From: Nocardioides humilatus | GTDB taxonomy: Bacteria > Actinomycetota > Actinomycetes > Propionibacteriales > Nocardioidaceae | DNA: 64,000 nt | Assembly (NCBI RefSeq): GCF_008373755.1 | Contig: NZ_VUJV01000001.1 | Coordinates: forward strand, 434,001 to 498,000 | Reading direction: 5' to 3' | Translations under genes and position numbers: made by a program | The notes under the pieces: model-generated | Database searches by the model: none | Told to the model about the DNA's origin: nothing | What the model saw: only the letters and a program-made list of their open reading frames with translations | Part shown: one piece after another, positions 8,173-16,754 of the stretch | How the letters are laid out: each line of letters begins with the position of its first letter | How positions within the stretch are numbered: position 1 is the stretch's first letter

Positions 8173-9333
8173 TCACGTCAGACGGAACCAGCTCGAGCGC
8201 AGGCTGAGGTCAGCCCGGAATCCCTCCCCGGTCCTGGTGACGCTCCCGTTGCTCCCCACGACGCGGATCTTCAGCACCCGACCGTTCCACGTGCCGTGGC
8301 CGTCGCGCTGGAGGATCCGTAACCGCCGGAAGTCACCAATCGAAGGATAGGCGTGTTCGATGCTGGTCGCAGGGACTCGATAGCTCCACGTGTTGACCGG
8401 GTCCCAGGTGTCTTGCTTCGCGGCCAGGTAGGGCACCGAGCCGGCGACGGTCCAGCCTCCGTTGCTGGAGGAGAACTCGGTGTACGCCGACGCGCCGTCG
8501 CTCTGCAGCACCTCTCCCGCGGTCGCCACGATCGCGGCGTCGCTCTCAGGCTCGGCGTCGTCGACGCCGCCGTAGACCTGGCACGACGTCGAGCTACAGA
8601 TGTCGTAGTAGGCCCTGGGGTGCTCACGCGCGTAGTCGGCGTAGGTCCGGGCTGCGACGGCCTGGGCACGCACCGCGTCGGGCTCCCACAACGCGGGCAT
8701 CTCCCGGGGCACGACGCCGCGGAGGTAGTTCTCCAGGGACACCACGTTGACGGTGTCGCGGTCGCCCTCGGGAGACGTCGCCGAGAGCAGGCTGCCCTGA
8801 TAGCGACTGGTGCCGGCCGGGGTGACCAGGGCGAGCGGCTGGTCGCCTCCGAGGAACTCGGCCTCGCCGGCGACCACCTTGTAGGAGCGCCAGCGGGACG
8901 TGAAGTAGGACACCCGGGTGGCAGCGCCGTCCTGGGCGGCCGTCAGCCTCCATCGCGTCGCCCGCGGTGCGACCGATCCGAGCTCCCACGAGGTGCCGTC
9001 GGAGACCTGGCGCACCTTCAACCCCGCCGCCTGCCGTACGACGACGTCGTCACCGGTGTCGTGGGAGATCAGCACCTTGATGGTGCCGGTGGCTTGGCCG
9101 ATGGTCAGGCCCGGGTAGTAGAAGCGCAGGATCTGCCGATACGTCTTGTCGTGGTCGGACGCGGCCGCCTGGGCGCCGTACTGCGACATCCCGCGGCCGT
9201 GGCCGTAGCCGCGCCCCTGGAGGTCGACCCCGCTGGGCCCTCGCTCCACCGGGCGCGCCGCCTCGGCCGGCAGCGAGCGGGGAACCGCTACGAGCAGTGA
9301 GGCTGTGAGAACCAGCGCGATCGGCCTGAGCAT
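8173..9333 (-). CDS. SpoIID/LytB domain protein
   Basis: 386 aa from ATG 9333, chosen because it begins a signal peptide (MLRPIALVLTASLLVAVPRSLPAEAA); the much longer open frame upstream is the shadow of valS. TACCCT lies 7 bases before the ATG on its strand. Contains GRGYGHGRGMSQYGA at the mature N-terminus and the core SLENYLRGVVPREMP...AVRAQAVAARTYA, which in SpoIID carries the catalytic Glu of the peptidoglycan lytic transglycosylase/amidase-enhancer domain. CSSTSCQVYGG and TEFSSSNGGWT are also typical. It acts on cell-wall glycan outside the membrane. It diverges from valS across about 60 bases. Confidence 0.88.
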   Translation of the reverse strand: MLRPIALVLTASLLVAVPRSLPAEAARPVERGPSGVDLQGRGYGHGRGMSQYGAQAAASDHDKTYRQILRFYYPGLTIGQATGTIKVLISHDTGDDVVVRQAAGLKVRQVSDGTSWELGSVAPRATRWRLTAAQDGAATRVSYFTSRWRSYKVVAGEAEFLGGDQPLALVTPAGTSRYQGSLLSATSPEGDRDTVNVVSLENYLRGVVPREMPALWEPDAVRAQAVAARTYADYAREHPRAYYDICSSTSCQVYGGVDDAEPESDAAIVATAGEVLQSDGASAYTEFSSSNGGWTVAGSVPYLAAKQDTWDPVNTWSYRVPATSIEHAYPSIGDFRRLRILQRDGHGTWNGRVLKIRVVGSNGSVTRTGEGFRADLSLRSSWFRLT

Positions 9334-9379
9334 CCGTCCGAGGGTAATGCGTGAATTCAAACCCGTGGTGCCCCGCCAA

Positions 9380-9385
9380 TAGGAT
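9380..9385 (+). promoter_or_regulatory. Candidate -10 (TAGGAT) for valS
   Basis: TAGGAT ends 8 bases before the valS ATG. On the other strand TACCCT (complement of 9341-9346) ends 7 bases before the SpoIID gene. Both genes of the divergent pair appear nearly leaderless, and no riboswitch or T-box leader fits in the 60-base gap. Confidence 0.5.
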
Positions 9386-9393
9386 TGACTGTT

Positions 9394-12003
9394 ATGAGCG
9401 AGAACCCGCAGGCAGTCGACCCGACGAGCACCGGACCCGGTGCCGTCGAGGTACCCGACAAGCCTGCCCTCGAGGGTCTCGAGGAGAAGTGGGCCGCGCA
9501 GTGGAAGCACGACGCGACCTATGCGTTCGACCGCACCCAGACGCGCGACAACGTCTACTCGATCGACACGCCGCCGCCGACCGTGAGCGGCAGCCTGCAC
9601 GTCGGACACGTCTTCTCCTACACCCACACCGACCTCATCGCGCGCTACCAGCGGATGACGGGCAAGTCCGTCTTCTACCCGATGGGCTGGGACGACAACG
9701 GTCTGCCGACCGAGCGACGCGTCCAGAACTACTTCGGCGTGCGCTGCGACCCGTCGCTCCCCTACGACGCCGACTTCACTCCGCCGGAGAAGCCCGACCC
9801 CAAGCGGCAGATCCCGATCAGCCGTCCCAACTTCGTCGCGCTGTGCGAGCAGCTCGTCGAGGAGGACGAGCAGATCTTCGAGTCGCTGTGGCGCACGCTC
9901 GGCCTTTCGGTCGACTGGGACACGACCTACACGACGATCGGCCGTCAGGCCCAGTCCGTCAGCCAGCGCGCGTTCCTGCGCAACCTGGGCCGCGGCGAGG
10001 CCTACCTGCAGGAGGCGCCGACCCTCTGGGACGTCACCTTCCAGACTGCGGTCGCCCAGGCCGAGCTCGAGGCGCGCGACTACGCGGGCCACTACCACCG
10101 GGTCGCGTTCCACCAGCCTGACGGCTCCCCCGTCCACATCGAGACGACCCGGCCCGAGCTGATCCCGTCGGTCGTCGCGCTGATCGCGCACCCCGACGAC
10201 GAGCGCTACCAGCCGCTCTTCGGCACCACCGTCACCTCGCCGGTCTTCGGTGTGGAGATCCCGGTCCTCGCCCACGCGGCGGCCGAGATGGACAAGGGTG
10301 CCGGTATCGCCATGTGCTGCACCTTCGGTGACCTCACCGACGTCACCTGGTGGCGCGAGCTTCAGCTCCCCGTCCGCACCGTCATCGGCCGTGACGGTCG
10401 CCTGCACCGCGAGACGCCCGAGTGGCTCGGCAGCGAGCAGGCGTCGGCGGCCTACGAGGACCTCGCCGGCAAGACCGTCTTCTCCGCGCGCGAGGCGATG
10501 GTCGCCAAGCTGCGCGAGACCGGCGACCTCGACGGCGAGCCGAGCCCGACCCAGCGGATGGCGAACTTCTACGAGAAGGGCGACAAGCCCCTCGAGATCG
10601 TCTCCACCCGCCAGTGGTACATCCGCAACGGTGGCCGCGACGTCAAGCTCCGCGACCAGATGATCGCCCGCGGTGCTGAGATCGAGTGGCTGCCGCCGCA
10701 CATGCGCCACCGCTACGACAACTGGGTCGGCGGCCTCAACGGCGACTGGCTGATCTCCCGTCAGCGCTTCTTCGGCATCCCGTTCCCGGTCTGGTATCCC
10801 CTCGACGCCGAGGGCGAGCCCGACTACGCCCGCCTGCTCCTCCCCACCGAGGCTGAGCTGCCCGTCGACCCGTCGACGCAGGCTCCGGCTGGCTACACCG
10901 AGGACCAGCGCGGCAAGCCCGGCGGCTTCATCGGCGACCCCGACGTGATGGACACCTGGGCCACCTCGTCCCTGACCCCGCACATCGCGGGCGGCTGGGT
11001 CGACGACGACGACCTGTGGCAGCGCGTCTTCCCGATGGATCTGTGCACCCACGCCCACGACATCATCCGCACCTGGCTCTTCGGCCGGGTCGTGCGGGCC
11101 CACTTCGAGAACAACGCGGCGCCCTGGTCGCACGCGATGATCTCCGGCTTCATCGTCGACCCCGACCGCAAGAAGATGTCCAAGTCCAAGGGCAACGTCG
11201 TCGTCCCCAACGAGATCCTCGACAAGTACGGCGCCGACGCGGTCCGCTGGCGCGCCGCCATCGCTCGGCCGGGTCTCGACTCACCCTTCGACGAGACCCA
11301 GATGAAGGTCGGCCGCCGGCTCGCGATGAAGGTCCTCAACGCGTCGAAGTTCGTCCTCGGCAGCGTCGGCGCGACCGAGTTCAGCTCGTCGCAGGTCGGC
11401 GAGCAGGTCGACGCCGCGCTGCTCGGCCGCCTCGCCAGCGTGATCACGAAGGCCACCGACGCGTTCGAGGCCTACGACTACACGACCGCGCTCGAGGTCA
11501 CCGAGAAGTTCTTCTGGGAGTTCTGCGACGACTACCTGGAGCTCGTCAAGGAGCGCGCCTACGCCGACGGCGGCCACGCCTCTGCCTCGGCCAAGGCGAC
11601 GCTCGCCTTCGCGCTCCACGTCCAGCTTCGCCTGCTGGCGCCGTTCCTGCCCTACGTGACCGAAGAGGTGTGGTCGTGGTGGCAGGAGGGCTCGGTCCAC
11701 CGCAGCAGCTGGCCCACGGTCAACGAGCTGGGTTCGGCCGGCACCGCTGACGGCACCGCCGTCGACGCGATCGGTGCCGCTCTCGCGGGCATCCGCGGCG
11801 CGAAGTCGACCGCCAAGGTCTCCATGCGCACCGAGCTTTCCCGCGTCGAGATCACCGGCCCCGAGCGCCTCGTCAAGCAGGCCGAGCTCGCGACCGCCGA
11901 CCTCCGTGCCGCCGGCAAGATCACCGGCGACCTGGTCTTCACCGTCGTCGAGGCCGCCAACGAGCTGTCCGTCGCCGCGGAGATCGCACCGACCGAGGAG
12001 TGA
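9394..12003 (+). CDS. valS: Valyl-tRNA synthetase
   Basis: 869 aa from ATG 9394 (a TTG at 9385 in frame is less likely). Class I synthetase charging tRNA-Val with valine. The HIGH-type motif is HVGH at residues 69-72, and KMSKS is at 594-598. The CP1 editing domain lies between them, and the C-terminal anticodon-binding helical domain follows. The segment [20 protein letters not shown] is typical of valine enzymes. Slightly shorter than the E. coli enzyme. It is followed after 3 bases by a 53-codon gene. Confidence 0.96.
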   Translation: MSENPQAVDPTSTGPGAVEVPDKPALEGLEEKWAAQWKHDATYAFDRTQTRDNVYSIDTPPPTVSGSLHVGHVFSYTHTDLIARYQRMTGKSVFYPMGWDDNGLPTERRVQNYFGVRCDPSLPYDADFTPPEKPDPKRQIPISRPNFVALCEQLVEEDEQIFESLWRTLGLSVDWDTTYTTIGRQAQSVSQRAFLRNLGRGEAYLQEAPTLWDVTFQTAVAQAELEARDYAGHYHRVAFHQPDGSPVHIETTRPELIPSVVALIAHPDDERYQPLFGTTVTSPVFGVEIPVLAHAAAEMDKGAGIAMCCTFGDLTDVTWWRELQLPVRTVIGRDGRLHRETPEWLGSEQASAAYEDLAGKTVFSAREAMVAKLRETGDLDGEPSPTQRMANFYEKGDKPLEIVSTRQWYIRNGGRDVKLRDQMIARGAEIEWLPPHMRHRYDNWVGGLNGDWLISRQRFFGIPFPVWYPLDAEGEPDYARLLLPTEAELPVDPSTQAPAGYTEDQRGKPGGFIGDPDVMDTWATSSLTPHIAGGWVDDDDLWQRVFPMDLCTHAHDIIRTWLFGRVVRAHFENNAAPWSHAMISGFIVDPDRKKMSKSKGNVVVPNEILDKYGADAVRWRAAIARPGLDSPFDETQMKVGRRLAMKVLNASKFVLGSVGATEFSSSQVGEQVDAALLGRLASVITKATDAFEAYDYTTALEVTEKFFWEFCDDYLELVKERAYADGGHASASAKATLAFALHVQLRLLAPFLPYVTEEVWSWWQEGSVHRSSWPTVNELGSAGTADGTAVDAIGAALAGIRGAKSTAKVSMRTELSRVEITGPERLVKQAELATADLRAAGKITGDLVFTVVEAANELSVAAEIAPTEE

Positions 12004-12006
12004 GCC

Positions 12007-12168
12007 GTGTCCACTGACCGCAGCGCGCTCGTCTCCACCCTCCACAACGCCGCCCAGAAGGCGACCAGCGAGGCGCAGGCGATCGAGGACCCGTCAACGC
12101 GACGCGCGATCACCGAGCTCGCTGAAGCGATCCGGGCGGTCGCACGCCACCTGAAGGACGCCGACTAG
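12007..12168 (+). CDS. Small conserved-looking protein, 53 aa, downstream of valS
   Basis: GTG 12007 follows the valS stop after 3 bases; the frame closes at TAG 12166-12168. The product begins VSTDRSALVSTLHNAAQKA and ends AIRAVARHLKDAD, and is predicted to be all-helical and amphipathic. It shares codon usage with its neighbours and is tightly coupled to valS, which supports real translation. I recognise no family. Confidence 0.55.
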   Translation: MSTDRSALVSTLHNAAQKATSEAQAIEDPSTRRAITELAEAIRAVARHLKDAD

Positions 12169-12189
12169 CTGCGTTCCGGGTCAGGCGTA

Positions 12190-12246
12190 GGCCTCGATAC
12201 ACCGCGTCGCGGCTTCGTTCCTCAGCCGCGGCGGCACTCGACCTCC
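12190..12246. repeat. Dispersed intergenic repeat, REP-like
   Basis: The stretch beginning GGCCTCGATACACCGCG and closing with CTCGACCTCCG has inverted CCGCG/CGCGG cores. It resembles short palindromic intergenic elements that begin with TCGATAC/TCGAGGC and end CTCGACC or CTCAACC and are common in Nocardioides-type genomes. A related copy lies at 18450-18490. It carries no reading frame of note. Confidence 0.4.
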
Positions 12247-12252
12247 GCGTTC

Positions 12253-12282
12253 GATGTGTGCCGCGCAAGCGCGGCTCACATC
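12253..12282 (-). terminator. Terminator hairpin between valS unit and clpX
   Basis: A 14-bp stem with one mismatch (arms 12253-12266 and 12269-12282, 2-base loop AA) overlaps the clpX stop codon. Its position between convergent genes suggests a bidirectional terminator; no clear T-tract follows. Confidence 0.6.
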
Positions 12283-13570
12283 ACGCGGACTTCTTCTTGG
12301 GCTTCTCGCGGAGCACGAGGGTCGGCGGCACATCGTTGTCGACGACGTCACGGGTGACGATGACCTTCTCGACGTCGCCGCGGGACGGGACGTCGTACAT
12401 CACGTAGAGGAGGACCTCCTCGATGATGGCGCGGAGGCCACGCGCGCCGGTGCCGCGCTCGAGGGCCTTGTCGGCGATGCCCTGGATCGCGTCGTCGGTG
12501 AACTCGAGCTCGACTCCGTCGAGCTCGAAGAGCTTCTTGTACTGCTTCACCAGCGCGTTGCGCGGCTCGGTGAGGATCTGTACCAGCGCGGCTTGGTCGA
12601 GCTTGGTCACGCTCGCGATGAGCGGGAGGCGGCCGATGAACTCGGGGATCAGGCCGAACTTGGTGAGGTCCTCAGGACGCACCAGTGCGAGCAGGTCCTC
12701 GGCGTCGCGCTCCTCCTTGCCGCGGACGTCGGCGGTGAAGCCGAGCGTCTTCTTGCCGACCCGCTGCTCGATGATGTGCTCGAGGCCCGCGAAGGCTCCG
12801 CCGACCACGAACAAGATGTTGGTCGTGTCGATCTGGATGAACTCCTGGTGCGGGTGCTTGCGACCACCCTGCGGCGGCACCGAGGCGGTGGTGCCCTCGA
12901 TGATCTTCAGCAGCGCCTGCTGCACGCCCTCACCGGAGACGTCGCGCGTGATCGACGGGTTCTCGGCCTTGCGGGCCACCTTGTCGATCTCGTCGATGTA
13001 GATGATGCCGGTCTCGGCCTTCTTGACGTCGTAGTCGGCGGCCTGGATCAGCTTGAGGAGGATGTTCTCGACGTCCTCACCGACGTAACCGGCCTCGGTC
13101 AGCGCGGTCGCGTCAGCGATCGCGAACGGCACGTTGAGCATCCGCGCGAGCGTCTGCGCCAGGTAGGTCTTGCCGCAGCCGGTCGGGCCGATGACGAGGA
13201 TGTTGGACTTGGCGACCTCGACGACCTCGTCCTTGCTGTGCTTGCCCTTGCCCTCGCCGATGCCGGGCTGCACGCCGGCCTGGACCCGCTTGTAGTGGTT
13301 GTAGACCGCGACGGCGAGCGACTTCTTCGCCTGCTCCTGGCCGATCACGTAGGAGTTGAGGAAGTCGAAGATCTCCTTCGGCTTGGGCAGCTCGTCGAGA
13401 CCGACCTCGGTGCCCTCGTTGAGCTCTTCCTCGATGATCTCGTTGCAGAGATCGATGCACTCGTCGCAGATGTAGACGCCCGGACCCGCGATCAGCTTCT
13501 TTACCTGCTTCTGGCTCTTTCCGCAGAAAGAACACTTGAGCAGGTCGCCTCCGTCACCGATGCGTGCCAC
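12281..13570 (-). CDS. clpX: ATP-dependent Clp protease ATP-binding subunit ClpX
   Basis: 429 aa from GTG 13570, with GAGGAG 8 bases upstream. AAA+ unfoldase that recognises tagged or tailed proteins and feeds them to ClpP. The N-terminal zinc-binding domain has Cys pairs at 13/16 and 35/38. Walker A GPTGCGKT is at 128-135 and Walker B YIDEID at about 191-196. The pore loop GYVGEDVEN (161 on) and C-terminal sensor 2 ([12 protein letters not shown]) are present. It is the third gene of a clpP1-clpP2-clpX unit but is separated from clpP2 by 104 bases containing a hairpin, so it may also have its own promoter. Confidence 0.97.
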   Translation of the reverse strand: MARIGDGGDLLKCSFCGKSQKQVKKLIAGPGVYICDECIDLCNEIIEEELNEGTEVGLDELPKPKEIFDFLNSYVIGQEQAKKSLAVAVYNHYKRVQAGVQPGIGEGKGKHSKDEVVEVAKSNILVIGPTGCGKTYLAQTLARMLNVPFAIADATALTEAGYVGEDVENILLKLIQAADYDVKKAETGIIYIDEIDKVARKAENPSITRDVSGEGVQQALLKIIEGTTASVPPQGGRKHPHQEFIQIDTTNILFVVGGAFAGLEHIIEQRVGKKTLGFTADVRGKEERDAEDLLALVRPEDLTKFGLIPEFIGRLPLIASVTKLDQAALVQILTEPRNALVKQYKKLFELDGVELEFTDDAIQGIADKALERGTGARGLRAIIEEVLLYVMYDVPSRGDVEKVIVTRDVVDNDVPPTLVLREKPKKKSA

Positions 13571-13612
13571 GGGCGGTACTCCTCACGTAAATCGGACTCC
13601 CCGAAGGTACTC

Positions 13613-13647
13613 CCTGACGACCCCTCGACGGGAGGGGACACGTCAGG
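13613..13647 (-). terminator. Hairpin between clpP2 and clpX (attenuator or terminator)
   Basis: An interrupted stem formed by CCTGACG/CGTCAGG outside and CCCCTC/GAGGGG inside. It could reduce read-through from clpP1P2 into clpX and so set the ATPase to protease ratio. No T-tract is seen, so attenuation is inference. Confidence 0.45.
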
Positions 13648-13674
13648 CGGCGCGTCGGGTCGTTCATGCTGGGG

Positions 13675-14283
13675 TCAGGTGAGTGCGGGGGTGCCCTTGA
13701 GCGAGGCGAGCACCGAGTCGATGAGACCGTACTCGACGGCCTGCTCAGAAGTGAGGATCTTGTCGCGCTCGATGTCGCGGCTGACCTCCTCGATGGACTT
13801 CCCGCTGGCGTCGCTGAGCATCTTCTCGAGCAGCTCGCGCATGCGCAGGATCTCGTTGGCCTGGATCTCGATGTCGGAGGTCTGGCCGAAGGTGCCCTCG
13901 GTATAGGGCTGGTGGATCAGGATCCGGCTGTTGGGCAGCGCGAGCCGCTTGCCGTTGGTGCCGGCGGCGAGCAGGACCGCGGCAGCCGAGGCGGCCTGGC
14001 CGATGCACACCGTCTGCACGTCGGGCTTGATGAACTGGATCGTGTCGTAGATCGCCGTCAGCGCCGTGAAAGAGCCACCCGGGCTGTTGATGTAGATGCT
14101 GATGTCCTGGTCGGGGTTCATCGACTGGAGGCAGAGCAGCTGCGCGATGACCGCATTGGCGACGTCATCGGAGATCGGGGTGCCGAGGTAGATGATGCGG
14201 TCCTCGAACAGCTTCGCGTAGGGGTCGATCCGACGGAAGCCGTAGGAGGTGCGCTCTTCCCACTGCGGGATGTAGTAGTTCAT
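13675..14283 (-). CDS. clpP2: ATP-dependent Clp protease proteolytic subunit 2
   Basis: 202 aa. Serine protease subunit with the catalytic triad visible as Ser99 (GQAASAAAV), His124 (LIHQP) and Asp170. The N-terminal IPQWEERTSYGFRRIDPYAKLFEDRIIYLG matches the ClpP2 subgroup of actinobacteria, which forms a mixed ClpP1/ClpP2 tetradecamer with the upstream product. The start lies 4 bases after the clpP1 stop, so the two are translationally coupled. Confidence 0.96.
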   Translation of the reverse strand: MNYYIPQWEERTSYGFRRIDPYAKLFEDRIIYLGTPISDDVANAVIAQLLCLQSMNPDQDISIYINSPGGSFTALTAIYDTIQFIKPDVQTVCIGQAASAAAVLLAAGTNGKRLALPNSRILIHQPYTEGTFGQTSDIEIQANEILRMRELLEKMLSDASGKSIEEVSRDIERDKILTSEQAVEYGLIDSVLASLKGTPALT

Positions 14284-14287
14284 CTGC

Positions 14288-14920
14288 TCAGTCCTTCTTG
14301 TGGGCGGGGCGACCCTGGTCGGCGGCCTCGCGCGCGCTGGTGATCACGTGGTCGACCAGGCCGTAGTCCTTGGCCTCGTCGGCGGTGAACCAGCGGTCAC
14401 GGTCGGCGTCGTTGGTGACCTGCTCGACCGTCTGGCCGGTGTGCGTCGAGATCAGGTCGAGCAGCACCTTCTTGATGTGGAGCGACTGCTGCGCCTGGAT
14501 CTTGATGTCGGAGGCCGAGCCGCCCATCCCGGACGACGGCTGGTGCATCATGATCCGCGCGTGCGGCAGGGCGTAGCGCTTGCCCTTGGTGCCGGCGCAG
14601 AGAAGGAACTGGCCCATCGATGCGGCCAGGCCCATGCCGACCGTGGCGACGTCGTTGGTGATGTAGTTCATCGTGTCGTAGATCGCCATGCCGGCGTCGA
14701 CCGAACCACCCGGGGAGTTGATGTGGAGGAAGATGTCCGCCTCCGGGTCCTCCGCCGACAAGAGCAGCAGCTGCGCGCAGATCGCGTTGGCGTTCTGGTC
14801 GCGCACCTCGGAGCCGAGGAAGACGATGCGCTCCTTGAGCAACCGGCTGTAGATGTTGTCGTCGAGGAAGCTGAGTCCGGTGGCGCCGTTCATCTCGGGG
14901 CCGCTGGGAATCTGGGTCAC
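14288..14920 (-). CDS. clpP1: ATP-dependent Clp protease proteolytic subunit 1
   Basis: 210 aa from GTG 14920. Catalytic residues Ser101 (GLAASMGQF), His126 (MMHQP) and Asp171. An in-frame ATG 27 bases downstream could be used instead, removing a propeptide-like segment that is usually cleaved in ClpP. The GTG follows TAGGGT by 6 bases on its strand, so the mRNA may be leaderless. A ClgR-type box lies 54 to 64 bases upstream. First gene of clpP1-clpP2-clpX. Confidence 0.95.
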   Translation of the reverse strand: MTQIPSGPEMNGATGLSFLDDNIYSRLLKERIVFLGSEVRDQNANAICAQLLLLSAEDPEADIFLHINSPGGSVDAGMAIYDTMNYITNDVATVGMGLAASMGQFLLCAGTKGKRYALPHARIMMHQPSSGMGGSASDIKIQAQQSLHIKKVLLDLISTHTGQTVEQVTNDADRDRWFTADEAKDYGLVDHVITSAREAADQGRPAHKKD

Positions 14921-14926
14921 GTGGCG

Positions 14927-14932
14927 ACCCTA
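14927..14932 (-). promoter_or_regulatory. Candidate -10 (TAGGGT) for clpP1
   Basis: The complement of 14927-14932 reads TAGGGT, 6 bases before the clpP1 GTG. The matching -35 is weak, as expected for an activator-dependent promoter with the ClgR-type box just upstream. Confidence 0.5.
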
Positions 14933-14970
14933 GCCGCCCGAGGACCCGTAACCACGGGATCTCGGGGCCT

Positions 14971-14986
14971 GTTCGCCGACAGCGGA
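14971..14986. promoter_or_regulatory. ClgR-type operator upstream of clpP1P2
   Basis: The core at 14974-14984 reads CGCCGACAGCG, a perfect fit to the published ClgR pattern CGC-Y-N-A-N-R-GCG. It is centred about 59 bases before the clpP1 start, a normal place for an activator. ClgR is the known activator of clpP operons in Streptomyces, Corynebacterium and Mycobacterium. The clgR gene is not in the window. Confidence 0.8.
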
Positions 14987-14994
14987 TTTGGCTC

Positions 14995-15465
14995 TCAGGC
15001 CTCGGCAGCAGCCTTGAGACCGGCGACCGTGCGGGCCATCCCCTGCTCGAGCTCGTCGGCGTGCTCGCCGCTGCCGCCGAGGGCGACGGGGGCGAAGGCC
15101 TTGCTCAGCAGGGTCAGCTTCTTCGGCACGGGGCGCCGGTGGATGACGCGGGTGCCCCCGTCGGTCGGCTCGAGCTCCCAGATCCACTGGGCCCCGCTCG
15201 ACTTGGTGTCCCACACCAGGCGGCGGCCGGGCTCGACGTCGGCGACCACGGAGCGGGTCGGCCAGATGACGGCCTTACGCCGGTTGAGGCCGAGGTACCA
15301 CTGACCCACGCGAAGCCCACCGGGCTTCAGGGGCAGCATCCGCATGGTCTCCGGGCTCCAGCTCGCCATCTGCGAGAAGTCGGTCAGCAGCGCCCACACC
15401 TGCTCGGGCTTCGCCGCGACAAGGGTCTCTGCCCGCAGCTCGCGGTCGGCAATCGGCTCAGTCAC
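14995..15465 (-). CDS. SRPBCC (polyketide cyclase/START-like) family protein
   Basis: 156 aa from GTG 15465; a GTG at 15510 in the same frame, just 3 bases after the upstream gene's stop, is an alternative giving 171 aa. The fold is recognisable from RELRAETLVAAKPEQVWALLTDFSQMASWSPE at the N-terminus and the C-terminal long helix (ADELEQGMARTVAGLK). SRPBCC proteins bind a hydrophobic ligand in a helix-grip pocket; ligand unknown. Lies directly downstream of the alpha/beta hydrolase gene and may share its transcript. Confidence 0.75.
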   Translation of the reverse strand: MTEPIADRELRAETLVAAKPEQVWALLTDFSQMASWSPETMRMLPLKPGGLRVGQWYLGLNRRKAVIWPTRSVVADVEPGRRLVWDTKSSGAQWIWELEPTDGGTRVIHRRPVPKKLTLLSKAFAPVALGGSGEHADELEQGMARTVAGLKAAAEA

Positions 15466-15513
15466 GAGGTGATCGTGGCACGCACCCGGCGCGTCCGTCG
15501 ATGCGTCCACGGG

Positions 15514-16695
15514 TCAGGCGAGCCAGCGCTCGAGCGCCGCCAGGACCTTCGGATGGTTCAGTACGCCGAAGTGGTCGGTGTTGCCGACGTGGAGCACCTC
15601 GGCATCGGGGAACAGCTCAGCCCCGCGGCGGTCGCGCCCGACCGCCGAGCGCGGGCGCACCAGGTAGTCGCCGACGTAGTTGCCGACGGGGTGGCGCGCC
15701 GACTTCGTGAGCGTGGCGGCGACGAGGCGGTAGCGCGCCTGCTTGAGCGGCGGGATGTCGTCGACGTAGCCGTCGACCAGGTCGCGCACCCCCTCGGAGC
15801 GCCGGTCGAGGATCTTGCCGAAGGCCGACGTCTCCGGGAGCAGGCCGAGGAACTTGCTCCCGTGGCCGATGCCCCACGCGATCGGGGCGCCCCGGTGCGG
15901 GGAGCACAAGGTGATGACGTCAGTGACCTGATCGGTCCAGGACGGCCCGTCGGACTCCAAGATGTTGGTGGCGGCGCGCATGATCAGGCCGCCCATCGAG
16001 TGGCCGACCAGGGCGATCCGCTCGACCTCGACGGGCCAGGCCTCGACCGCGTCGCGGATCAGGCCGGCGAGCATCACGCCGTTGTGGCGGATCGGGAGGC
16101 CGGTGTTGGCGCGCAGGAAGACCGGGGTCCAGCCGCGGGCGGCGAGCGCCTCGCCGTAGGTCGTGCCGGTGCGCTCGCGGAAGTAGTTGAAGTAGGACTC
16201 GTTCTCGCACAACCCGTGGAGGAAGAACACCAGCTTGTCCGTCGCCCCAGGGAAGGCGGAGCACAGGTCGACGGGGTTGAGCGCCACGTCATGACCGTCG
16301 ACCCGGACGGCCATCGGGATCGCGAGCTGGGGACGGTCACGCAGCAGCTCGTCGCCGATGAGGCCGTTGACGGCGGAGTGCACGAACCGGCCGCGCACTC
16401 CGTCCTCGAGCCGCGGGCCGGCTCCGGCCTCCGCGAGCTTATCGAAGCCCGCGCTGCTGCCGCGGAGCGCGAGCCCGAGGCTGCCGTAGATGGCGCCGGC
16501 GATGCCGCGGTGCACCACCTCGACCGGAGCTCCGGCCGAGCCCAGGGGGTGCTTCAGCAGTCCGTGCACCCGGCGGGAGATGGCGTCGTGGGTGTCACGC
16601 GCGGTGCCGACGAGGATCTCGTCGGCTGCGGTGGCCGCCAGGGACAGCGCGTCGAAGACGGACGCGCCCGGGGCGGGCGTGGTCGCAATGGGCAT
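15514..16695 (-). CDS. Alpha/beta hydrolase, esterase/lipase-like (PGAP1-type)
   Basis: 393 aa from ATG 16695 (an ATG at 16707 lies within a hairpin and is unlikely). The N-terminal 120 residues are helical; the hydrolase core begins KLVFFLHGLCENE (oxyanion region) and has the nucleophile elbow ALVGHSMGGLIM, Ser about 233. A C-terminal His is seen in GNTDHFGVL. TLCSPHRGAPIAW resembles lipases and PGAP1 esterases. No signal peptide, so cytoplasmic or membrane-associated. The start codon is 7 bases downstream of TATGGT, which is part of the trigger factor terminator hairpin. Confidence 0.82.
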   Translation of the reverse strand: MPIATTPAPGASVFDALSLAATAADEILVGTARDTHDAISRRVHGLLKHPLGSAGAPVEVVHRGIAGAIYGSLGLALRGSSAGFDKLAEAGAGPRLEDGVRGRFVHSAVNGLIGDELLRDRPQLAIPMAVRVDGHDVALNPVDLCSAFPGATDKLVFFLHGLCENESYFNYFRERTGTTYGEALAARGWTPVFLRANTGLPIRHNGVMLAGLIRDAVEAWPVEVERIALVGHSMGGLIMRAATNILESDGPSWTDQVTDVITLCSPHRGAPIAWGIGHGSKFLGLLPETSAFGKILDRRSEGVRDLVDGYVDDIPPLKQARYRLVAATLTKSARHPVGNYVGDYLVRPRSAVGRDRRGAELFPDAEVLHVGNTDHFGVLNHPKVLAALERWLA

Positions 16696-16703
16696 AAAAC
16701 CCA

Positions 16704-16745
16704 CCATATCCCCTCAGTGCACACTTGTGCACTGAGGGGATATGG
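16704..16745 (-). terminator. Perfect 20-bp hairpin: tig terminator that also contains a promoter-like element
   Basis: Perfect inverted repeat, arms 16704-16723 and 16726-16745, 2-base loop, followed on the minus strand by GGGTTTT. It lies 9 bases after the trigger factor stop and is a strong intrinsic terminator. The distal arm also supplies TATGGT (complement of 16703-16708), 7 bases before the hydrolase ATG, with TGCACA 17 bases further upstream as a possible -35. Confidence 0.85.
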
Positions 16746-16754
16746 ATCGAAGGA

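Noticed and set aside
9334-11133. N-terminal extension of the SpoIID frame antisense to valS
   Set aside because: It has no recognisable domain, whereas valS on the other strand is certain and a signal peptide starts at 9333.
12254-13906. 550-codon plus-strand frame over clpX
   Set aside because: Shadow of clpX and clpP2, Leu/Asp/Gly-rich, no motif.
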